This document shows, in pieces, positions 1-5,326 of a DNA stretch of 6,364 bases. The stretch spans positions 1-6,364 of the forward strand of contig JAOUFX010000188.1 in assembly GCA_029857975.1 (NCBI GenBank), in the 5' to 3' direction. The position numbers were made by a program, and so were the translations under genes. Source of the DNA: Deltaproteobacteria bacterium (lineage in GTDB: Bacteria; Desulfobacterota; SM23-61). Position 1 is the first letter of the stretch. Each line of letters opens with the position of its first letter. The notes below the pieces were generated by a model that did no database searches, was not told where the DNA came from, and was given only the letters and a program-made list of their open reading frames with translations.

Positions 1-120
1 TGTGCCGAGAGAGGAAAAAAGGAGGAAATGGGGGGCCACAAGGACAAATGTCCTTCAGTCGTGGGGAAAGCTTCTCGCTGGGTGGCCGAATTGATCTTGG
101 ATGAGGAGGGGAGGAAATAA
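1..120 (+). CDS. C-terminal fragment of a CDS, possibly a C_GCAxxG_C_C-type redox protein
   Basis: Frame 1 is open from the first base to a TAA at 118-120, giving 39 residues that begin outside the window. The fragment is charged, with a Cys encoded at position 1 and a second in DKCPSVVGKA, followed by an amphipathic helix-like end (ASRWVAELILDEE). A Cys followed by a V/A-rich helix and an acidic end resembles the tail of small putative redox proteins of the C_GCAxxG_C_C family, but the defining GCAxxG motif would lie upstream, so the family is only a guess. An internal ATG at 28 has AGGAGG only 2 nt before it, too close for normal initiation, so a carboxyl end of a longer gene is more likely than a separate 29-residue peptide. 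Positions 40-55 form a perfect 7-bp inverted repeat (AAGGACA-AA-TGTCCTT) inside the frame. Confidence 0.42.
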   Translation, partial: CAERGKKEEMGGHKDKCPSVVGKASRWVAELILDEEGRK

Positions 121-142
121 TTAGGACAAGGTCGATTCAATT

Positions 143-187
143 TTTAGCCTTTACAAAAACTGCCCTCGTAACCTTGGACTTATAACC
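143..187 (+). repeat. Degenerate heptamer-type repeat segment
   Basis: The stretch begins with TTTAGCC at 143-149 and ends with CGTAACC, TTGGACT, TATAACC in 7-bp register at 167-187. It resembles the cleaner heptamer array at 3504-3545: both contain TTTAGCCTTT and an AACCTTG followed 8 nt later by ACCTC. The middle part does not keep the register. I read it as a decayed relative of the same repeat, in the same orientation. Confidence 0.3.
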
Positions 188-223
188 TCAGTAGCCAACA
201 GTCGACCCCACATCCCCGAAATG

Positions 224-250
224 AGGCAGCACCGCTTGGCCGCTGCCTTT
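224..250 (+). terminator. Possible hairpin terminator of the upstream gene
   Basis: AGGCAGC at 224-230 pairs perfectly with GCTGCCT at 242-248 around an 11-nt loop. The sequence that follows is T-rich but interrupted (TTTACCTATCTTTCTTTG), so this is at best a weak intrinsic terminator. It lies about 100 nt after the stop codon at 118-120, in the right place and orientation to end that transcript. Confidence 0.25.
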
Positions 251-384
251 ACCTATCTTTCTTTGTCCCTGAGCTCTGGAGAAAAGCTAACAAACCGTGA
301 AAGGTAAAAAGAATTCGCCAAGCTCCACACAAAGCTCCGATGTTCTGAGGAATACGAGACGCAATCTACATCCTGCCATTGATC

Positions 385-400
385 CTTCGATCCCTCGAAG
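385..400. repeat. Short perfect inverted repeat
   Basis: CTTCGA (385-390) and TCGAAG (395-400) form a 6-bp stem around TCCC. There is no T-run next to it, so it is not a terminator, and the flanks do not extend the stem. It could be an operator-like site or part of a larger RNA fold upstream of the helicase gene, or it could be chance. Confidence 0.35.
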
Positions 401-490
401 AAGTTATTAGAAAACCCCCGTGTCCGGGAGAGGGCAGGGTTGAATTATGTCATCGATGTTGATAGAGTAAATTAAGTGAAAAATTTAAAC

Positions 491-506
491 CGCTAAGCCC
501 TTAGCG
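491..506. repeat. 16-bp palindrome 28 bp upstream of the helicase start
   Basis: CGCTAAG (491-497) and CTTAGCG (500-506) are perfect inverted copies separated by CC. The sequence continues with further self-complementary words (AGCGCT at 503-508, TGCGCA at 510-515) and TAGCG at 516-520, which could also pair with CGCTA at 491-495. In the leader of the helicase mRNA this could fold or serve as an operator. It also resembles dispersed CGCTAAG-type intergenic repeats, of which it might be a worn copy. Confidence 0.45.
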
Positions 507-533
507 CTCTGCGCATAGCGTTTTTATTCCTAT

Positions 534-3491
534 ATGATCAATTTCATAAAAAATTTAGAGCGGCACCGGTTCTACAAGCCGCAATTCGTCTACCACCGGG
601 CGATTCCTTCCCAAGGGGGACGATGGGCAAGGCTGGAAAGGGCGTTACCTCCTTTATTGACCCAGGCCCTGGCGGAGCTGAATATTGACTCCCTCTTCTC
701 CCACCAGGCCGCCGCCATCCAAAAAGTGCGGGAGGGGAAGAATGTGGTCATTGCCACGCCCACGGCGAGCGGCAAGACGCTGGCTTATACCCTGCCGGTG
801 CTCGAGTCTCTTCTCCAACACCCCGACTCCAAAGCCCTGTACCTCTTCCCCCTGAAAGCGCTGGAACAAGACCAATTGAAGGCCCTGCAGGAATTTGTCT
901 TCCCCATCAAAGGCCAGGTCAAATTCCAGGCCGTGATCTATGATGGAGATACGTCGAGTTATCGGCGGAGGAAGATTCGCGAATCCATTCCCACGGTTTT
1001 GATCACCAACCCGGACATGGTCCATTTCAGCCTGCTCCCGTTTCATACTCAATGGGAGGAACTCTTCCGCAACCTGCGGTATGTGATCATCGACGAGCTC
1101 CACACTTACAAAGGGATTTTCGGCTCGCATTTAGCGCAAATTATCCGCCGGCTGGAACGGATATGTCACTTCTATGGATCAAAGCCCCAGTTCGTCGCTT
1201 GTTCGGCAACCATTGCCAACGCCAAGGGATTTGCCGAGAAGCTAACGGGGCTTCCTTTCGAAGCTGTCGAAGAAAGCGGTGCCCCCCGTGCCGGGAGAAA
1301 TTTCCTTTTTCTGAATCCTACGGTGAGCCCCTATACCTTAGCCGTTAAGCTTTTCCTGGACTGCCTCGATCGCGGCTTTCGCACTTTGGTCTTTACCCAG
1401 GCCCGCAAGATAACGGAACTTTTGCACACCTGGGTTTTAAAGGATCGCCCGGACTTAAGAACGCGGGTAAGCTCCTATCGCGCCGGGTTCCTTCCGGAAG
1501 AACGCCGGGAGATCGAAGCCAAACTGGTGTCCGGCGAACTTTTAGGGGTCATCTCCACCAGTGCCTTGGAGTTGGGAATTGACATTGGAGGTTTGGATGT
1601 TTGTATCCTGGTAGGCTACCCCGGTACGGTCGCAGCCACCTGGCAGCGGGGTGGCCGGGTAGGAAGAACAGATCGGGAGTCTCTCATTGCCTTAATCGCC
1701 CAGCCCGACGCTCTGGACCAGTATTTCATGCGCCACCCGCAAGATTTTTTCAGCCGGGGGTTTGAGAGCGCGATCGTGGATCCGGACAATTCCGTAATTG
1801 TTTCCAAACACTTAGTCTGTGCCAGTGCTGAGATACCGCTGCGGATGGAGGAAGATATTTTCCCCCTGCAAAAATACGAACCCTTTCTGGATCAACTGGT
1901 TGCCGAAGGGGAACTTCTCCGCAGCGCCTCGGGACGGGAATGGTTTTCCCACCGGATTCATCCCCACCGGATGGTGGACATTCGTTCCGCGGGAGAAGGT
2001 TATACCATCTTCGAAGAAGGGACGAAGCGATTGGTCGGGAAGGTCAGCGTGCCGAGGGTTTACAGCGAATGTCACCCGGGAGCGATCTACCTGCATAAAG
2101 CCGACCCGTACGCAGTCACTCATCTGGACCAGGGGAAGAGGGAAGTCTGGGCCAAACAGGTGGAGGTGGACTATTATACCCGCGCCCTATCGGAGAAAGA
2201 GACCGAGATCCTCTCGGTGGCCCAAACCCAGAATATTGCCCGGTTCACAGCCTGTTTCGGCAGGTTAAAGGTCACCGAAAGGGTTAGGGGTTTTGAGAAG
2301 CGGCGCATCTTCGGCCAGGACCTTCTCAGCGTCCATGACTTAGAGATGCCTTCCCACGTCTTTGAGACCATGGGATTGTGGATGATCCTTCCGGAAAAGA
2401 TCTCCCAGCAGGTGAAAGAGGCAGGCATGCATTTTATGGGCGGAATACACGCCGTTGAACATGCCTCCATCGCCCTTTTCCCGCTTTTTGCCCTCTGCGA
2501 TCGGAATGACGTGGGAGGAATTTGTTACCCGGTACATCCCCAGTTGGAAAAACCGGCGATTTTCATCTACGATGGTTACCCCGGCGGGGTGGGACTGGCG
2601 GAGTATGGTTATGGGATGCTCGCCGAACTCCTGGAAAAGACCCTTGCTTTGATCCGTGATTGTAACTGCTTGGACGGCTGTCCATCTTGCGTCCACTCTC
2701 CCAAGTGCGGAGCGGGAAACAAACCCTTGGACAAGCGTGCCGCGGAATTCATCCTGAAGCAGTTGTTGGGGGAAGAGGGAATCGAATCCAAAATAGCGGA
2801 TCGAGCCCGGACGCGGCCTTTAACGCTCCCGGCTGATGTTTCCCTGGAAGGGGATTCTGAGCTTGCCGAGCCCGAGGCAATGACCCGACTGCAGCATCCC
2901 CTTTGGCTCAAGGAAGAAATTTCCCGCCGCCGTATTCTTTTTCTGGACCTGGAAACCCAGAGGAGTGCCGAAGAAGTCGGCGGCTGGCAGAACAAACACC
3001 TGATGCGTTTGGCTGTGGGCGTAATTTATGATTCAAAGGAAGATTCTTTTGATATATTCAAAGAAGATCGTGTCCATGACCTGATCGCCAAACTGAAGAC
3101 CGCGGACCTGGTTGTCGGGTTTAACATCGCTGATTTTGATTACCATGTCCTGAAAGGTTACTCTCCTTTCCGCTTTTCGGAACTCAAGACTTTTGACATC
3201 CTGCAAGAAATTTCCAGGCAATTAGGGTATCGTCTTTCCCTCAACCACCTGGCCCACAAGACTCTAAAGATGGAGAAATCGGCCGATGGCTTACAATCAT
3301 TGCAGTGGTTTAAAGAAGGGAAGATCGAAGAAGTGATTGCCTATTGCCAAAAGGACGTAGAGATCACCCGGGACCTATTTCTCTTCGGCCTGGCCAATGG
3401 TCACCTGCTCTTCGAGACCAAATCCGGCCGGCTCGTCCGCCTGCCTGTGGATTGGAATTTGTTGAAAATCCTTTCCCAGAATAGGGTGTAG
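534..3491 (+). CDS. MrfA-type SF2 DNA helicase fused to a C-terminal DEDD 3'-5' exonuclease domain
   Basis: This is a predicted cytosolic ATP-dependent DNA-repair helicase with its own nuclease (985 aa). Helicase motifs appear in order: SHQ (Q58), Walker A ATPTASGKT (74-82), TNPDM (158-162), DELH box (187-190), SAT (224-226), ALELGIDIG (344-352) and QRGGRVGR (371-378). The core segment around DELHTYKGIFGSH closely resembles Bacillus MrfA (YprA), which works in mitomycin C repair. The MrfA C-terminal domain follows, with HAVEHA (639-644), DGYPGGVGLAE (680-690) and a CxCx3Cx2C cluster (C710, C712, C716, C719; extra C725) expected to bind metal. After a linker near 745-798 comes a nuclease fold with D805 and E807, N864 and D869 (GFNIADFD), and Y937 and D941 (YCQKD), so all four DEDD acids are present. 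The ATG at 534 has no visible Shine-Dalgarno, but an in-frame TAG at 516-518 blocks extension and no early internal start precedes the conserved region. Family is firm; exact substrate and lesion specificity are inferred. Confidence 0.93.
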   Translation: MINFIKNLERHRFYKPQFVYHRAIPSQGGRWARLERALPPLLTQALAELNIDSLFSHQAAAIQKVREGKNVVIATPTASGKTLAYTLPVLESLLQHPDSKALYLFPLKALEQDQLKALQEFVFPIKGQVKFQAVIYDGDTSSYRRRKIRESIPTVLITNPDMVHFSLLPFHTQWEELFRNLRYVIIDELHTYKGIFGSHLAQIIRRLERICHFYGSKPQFVACSATIANAKGFAEKLTGLPFEAVEESGAPRAGRNFLFLNPTVSPYTLAVKLFLDCLDRGFRTLVFTQARKITELLHTWVLKDRPDLRTRVSSYRAGFLPEERREIEAKLVSGELLGVISTSALELGIDIGGLDVCILVGYPGTVAATWQRGGRVGRTDRESLIALIAQPDALDQYFMRHPQDFFSRGFESAIVDPDNSVIVSKHLVCASAEIPLRMEEDIFPLQKYEPFLDQLVAEGELLRSASGREWFSHRIHPHRMVDIRSAGEGYTIFEEGTKRLVGKVSVPRVYSECHPGAIYLHKADPYAVTHLDQGKREVWAKQVEVDYYTRALSEKETEILSVAQTQNIARFTACFGRLKVTERVRGFEKRRIFGQDLLSVHDLEMPSHVFETMGLWMILPEKISQQVKEAGMHFMGGIHAVEHASIALFPLFALCDRNDVGGICYPVHPQLEKPAIFIYDGYPGGVGLAEYGYGMLAELLEKTLALIRDCNCLDGCPSCVHSPKCGAGNKPLDKRAAEFILKQLLGEEGIESKIADRARTRPLTLPADVSLEGDSELAEPEAMTRLQHPLWLKEEISRRRILFLDLETQRSAEEVGGWQNKHLMRLAVGVIYDSKEDSFDIFKEDRVHDLIAKLKTADLVVGFNIADFDYHVLKGYSPFRFSELKTFDILQEISRQLGYRLSLNHLAHKTLKMEKSADGLQSLQWFKEGKIEEVIAYCQKDVEITRDLFLFGLANGHLLFETKSGRLVRLPVDWNLLKILSQNRV

Positions 3492-3503
3492 GGTGGAAAG
3501 TGC

Positions 3504-3545
3504 TCTGGCCTTTAGCCTTTGACCTTGAACCTTGTACCCTATACC
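3504..3545. repeat. Tandem heptamer repeat, six units, between convergent genes
   Basis: Six consecutive 7-bp units, each ending in CC, read on the plus strand: TCTGGCC, TTTAGCC, TTTGACC, TTGAACC, TTGTACC, CTATACC. Neighbouring units usually differ by one to three bases. On the minus strand the consensus is close to GGTTCAA, and three such units read as FKVQGSR, the peptide seen in spurious frames over such arrays. The array fills most of the gap between the helicase stop (3491) and the stress-protein stop (3549). No hairpin terminator is visible in the gap. Two further 7-bp units, AGGGTGT and AGGGTGG (3483-3496), overlap the helicase stop codon. Confidence 0.7.
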
Positions 3546-3548
3546 TCT

Positions 3549-3968
3549 TTAACACACTCGGCAGAGGAGGATAGGTACGGTGGCCGTGTTAATAATCTTG
3601 TTGGCTACACTTCCCAGGACGAACTGGGTGAGCCCGGTGCGTCCGTGAGTGGACATGGCGATCAGGTCGAAGTTGCGGTCCCGGGCATGATCGACAATTT
3701 CCTGGGCATCGTGGCCATAACGGACCACTGAATTTACGTTGACCCCCACGCTTTTCAAATTGGCTTCCACTTTCGCCAGGTATTCTTCCGCCTCGCGGAC
3801 GACATTCACCTGGTGCTGAATAGGATCCATCCCTGGGAAGGTGTGCGCCAGTGCTACCCGTAAAAGGGTGATTTCTGCCCCGTGAATCTTGGCCAACCAT
3901 TCTACGCGGGGCAGAATTCCTTCGGCCAGCTTGGAACCATCTAAGGGGACTAAAATTTTTTTAAACAT
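3549..3968 (-). CDS. Universal stress protein, UspA family
   Basis: This is a small cytosolic protein (139 aa) with a single Usp domain of the usual length, an alpha/beta nucleotide-binding fold that normally dimerises and aids survival under stress or energy limitation. It opens with KKILVPLDGS (Asp10 in the ATP-site position) and ends with STHGRTGLTQFVLGSVANKI, followed by VPILLCR. The ATP-binding pattern G-2x-G-9x-G-S/T is present except that its first Gly is Ser106 (S106, G109, G119, S120), so nucleotide binding is likely but not certain. The ATG at 3968 is preferred over the TTG immediately upstream (3971) because AAAGGAGG sits 6 nt before it. It lies 113 bp downstream of the CoA-transferase on the same strand, and its 3' end abuts the heptamer repeat. 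Which stress or partner it serves cannot be read from the sequence. Confidence 0.93.
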   Translation of the reverse strand: MFKKILVPLDGSKLAEGILPRVEWLAKIHGAEITLLRVALAHTFPGMDPIQHQVNVVREAEEYLAKVEANLKSVGVNVNSVVRYGHDAQEIVDHARDRNFDLIAMSTHGRTGLTQFVLGSVANKIINTATVPILLCRVC

Positions 3969-3974
3969 CAACGG

Positions 3975-3982
3975 CCTCCTTT
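3975..3982 (-). promoter_or_regulatory. Strong Shine-Dalgarno site of the universal stress gene
   Basis: On the minus strand AAAGGAGG ends 6 nt before the ATG at 3968. This spacing is what decides for that ATG over the adjacent TTG, which would be only 3 nt away. Confidence 0.75.
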
Positions 3983-4028
3983 CAGCAGCTTAAATACCCA
4001 AAACCAAACCCCCATTGGCAATCCCCAA

Positions 4029-4034
4029 ATCATA
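4029..4034 (-). promoter_or_regulatory. Possible -10 element for the universal stress gene
   Basis: TATGAT on the minus strand matches the sigma-70 -10 consensus at five of six bases and lies about 60 nt upstream of the stress-protein start, inside the 113-bp gap after the CoA-transferase. No good -35 hexamer is found at 16-18 nt; TTGCGG is only 14 nt away. A separate promoter is therefore possible but weakly supported, and co-transcription with the upstream genes is the alternative. Confidence 0.2.
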
Positions 4035-4081
4035 TCGCGAGAAACCAACCGCAACCCCTAACCTGAAATCGGAAAAATGAA

Positions 4082-5275
4082 TTAGATGACTTTCTCTTCC
4101 CGCAACCGATCAATTTTCCTTTGTTCGTAGCCTAAAACGTCCTTGAGAACTTCTGCGGTGTGTTCTCCCAGTAAGGGTGGAGAAATCCGGTATTGAACGG
4201 GAGTTTGGGAAAGTTTCATGGGAGATCCGACGACTTTGTACTTGCCCGTCACCGCATGTTCCATTTCCACCACCATCTCCCGTGCCAGAATTTGCGGGTC
4301 GGCGAGTACCCGGTCGATGGTGTTGATGGGACCGCAGGGGATCTCAGCCGCAGCAAGGAGCCTGAGCCATTCCTCAGAATTTTTTTCGAGGAAAATTTTC
4401 TGAAGAAAAGAAATTAACTCTTTCCGGTTGGCCACGCGTTGCGGATTGGTTGCATAACGGGGATCGTCCATTAAATGTTCAAGGTGGGCCAGTTTACAGA
4501 ATTTTCGCCACTGGTTATCATTGCCGACACCCAGAGCGATGTAAATCCCGTCTTGGGCCTGAAAGGTTTCATAGGGAACAATATTGGGATGGGCATTACC
4601 GGAGCGCCAGGGAACCTTACCGGAAATCAGGTAGTTGCTGGCCTGGTTGGCCAGCCAGGCGACTTGGGAATCCAGGAGAGCAATGTCAAGGCGTTGCCCG
4701 GTTCCGGTTTTTTCCCGATAATGTAAAGCGGCAAGAATAGCGGAACAGGCGAATAAACCAGCGGTGATGTCCACGATGGCTACGCCCACTTTCATCGGCG
4801 GACCGTCAGCCTCGCCGATGATCGACATCAGGCCGCCCTGCGCCTGAATGATGAAATCGAAACCAGGGAGGTCCCGGTAAGGTCCGTCTTGCCCATATCC
4901 GGTGACGGAAGCGTAAATGATTTTGGGGTTAATGGCTTTGACATTTTCGTAACCCAGGTTCATTGCGGCGAGGCTACCCGGCAGGAAGTTTTCCAGCAGG
5001 ACATCACTCCTTTGGGCTAAACGATGAATAATTGCTTGTCCTTCTTTTTTTTTCAGGTCGACGGTGATGCTTTTCTTATTGCGGTTGGTGCAGAGGTAAT
5101 AAGCGCTTTGGTCGCCAGCCCAGGGTGGACCCCAATGCCTGGTTTCATCCCCTACCCCCGGCCGTTCTACCCGGATGATCTCGGCTCCCAGGTCGCCGAG
5201 CATCATGCTGCAGTAGGGCATGGCCAGGACGCGGGATAAGTCTAAGACTTTAATGTCTTCTAATGCTTGCGGCAT
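4082..5275 (-). CDS. Class III (CaiB/BaiF family) CoA-transferase
   Basis: This 397-residue protein has the normal length of family III CoA-transferases, which move CoA between an acyl-CoA donor and a free acid through an aspartyl-CoA thioester and form interlocked cytosolic dimers. Typical features are LDLSRVLAMPYCSMMLGDLGAE near the N-terminus, NRNKKSITVDL (64-74), GYGQDGPYRDLPGFD (126-140) with QAQGG (144-148), and LGEHTAEVL (369-377). The nucleophile is expected at Asp169 (VAIVDITAG), the same number as in formyl-CoA transferase. The start at 5275 has a GAGGGGG ribosome site 4 nt upstream. It sits 51 bp after an acyl-CoA dehydrogenase that looks like glutaryl-CoA dehydrogenase, which suggests activation of glutarate or another dicarboxylate, as human SUGCT does; acid specificity cannot be read from the motifs. 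Lys75-77 are encoded by an uninterrupted run of nine A. Confidence 0.93.
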   Translation of the reverse strand: MPQALEDIKVLDLSRVLAMPYCSMMLGDLGAEIIRVERPGVGDETRHWGPPWAGDQSAYYLCTNRNKKSITVDLKKKEGQAIIHRLAQRSDVLLENFLPGSLAAMNLGYENVKAINPKIIYASVTGYGQDGPYRDLPGFDFIIQAQGGLMSIIGEADGPPMKVGVAIVDITAGLFACSAILAALHYREKTGTGQRLDIALLDSQVAWLANQASNYLISGKVPWRSGNAHPNIVPYETFQAQDGIYIALGVGNDNQWRKFCKLAHLEHLMDDPRYATNPQRVANRKELISFLQKIFLEKNSEEWLRLLAAAEIPCGPINTIDRVLADPQILAREMVVEMEHAVTGKYKVVGSPMKLSQTPVQYRISPPLLGEHTAEVLKDVLGYEQRKIDRLREEKVI

Positions 5276-5279
5276 AAGA

Positions 5280-5311
5280 CCCCCTCACCCGGAATTCCTC
5301 CGGGCTGGGGG
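5280..5311 (-). promoter_or_regulatory. Intergenic hairpin overlapping the CoA-transferase ribosome site
   Basis: On the minus strand the gap between dehydrogenase and CoA-transferase folds as CCCCC-AG-CCCGGA-GGAAT-TCCGGG-TGA-GGGGG: a 6-bp inner stem (5288-5293 with 5299-5304, 5-nt loop) extended by a 5-bp G-C outer stem across a small internal loop. The last G-run (5284-5280) is the Shine-Dalgarno of the CoA-transferase. No T-run follows on either strand, so it is not a standard terminator. It may restrain translation or protect the upstream mRNA end; that role is inferred. Confidence 0.5.
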
Positions 5312-5326
5312 CACCTCTGATTTCTT

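Larger units (their letters stand above)
121..533. other. Intergenic region with no convincing gene
   Basis: Apart from very short frames without a ribosome site, I see no coding sequence here on either strand. The stretch holds a degenerate heptamer-like segment (143-187), a 7-bp stem hairpin (224-248), a direct repeat of AAGCTCC (320-326 and 332-338), a 6-bp hairpin with a 4-nt loop (385-400) and a near-perfect palindrome (491-506). It presumably contains the end of the upstream transcript and the promoter of the helicase gene. No riboswitch or known structured RNA could be recognised by eye. Confidence 0.6.

Noticed and set aside
40..55. Perfect inverted repeat AAGGACA-AA-TGTCCTT as an operator
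   Set aside because: It lies inside the apparent coding tail of the upstream gene, so an operator role is not supported.
221..307. 28-residue frame starting ATG AGG CAG on the plus strand
   Set aside because: It has no ribosome site, overlaps the 224-248 hairpin, and its composition shows nothing recognisable.
381..400. TTCGATCCC resembling the T-loop of a tRNA
   Set aside because: The flanking bases do not make a 5-bp T-stem and no acceptor, D or anticodon arms can be placed around it; the bases instead form a simple 6-bp hairpin.
459..488. Possible promoter with TTGATA as -35 for the helicase gene
   Set aside because: At 17-18 bp spacing the -10 would be AATTTA or ATTTAA, a poor match; other hexamers nearby have unsuitable spacing.
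400..533. SOS (LexA) operator upstream of the repair helicase
   Set aside because: No CTGT-N8-ACAG or GAAC-N4-GTTC pattern was seen by eye, so there is no sequence support for LexA control.
534..3491. Anti-phage defence role (DISARM-like) because of the MrfA/DUF1998-type C-terminal domain
   Set aside because: No methyltransferase, phospholipase D-like or other defence genes are adjacent, and the sequence fits the repair helicase MrfA much better than DrmA/DrmB.
3364..3555. Minus-strand frame beginning MLKRYRVQGSRSKAKGQ
   Set aside because: It is the translation of the heptamer repeat and of the antisense of the helicase 3' end; it is a repeat-derived spurious frame.
3969..3971. TTG as the start of the universal stress protein
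   Set aside because: It would be only 3 nt from the Shine-Dalgarno; the adjacent ATG has proper spacing and the conserved KKILVP begins right after it.
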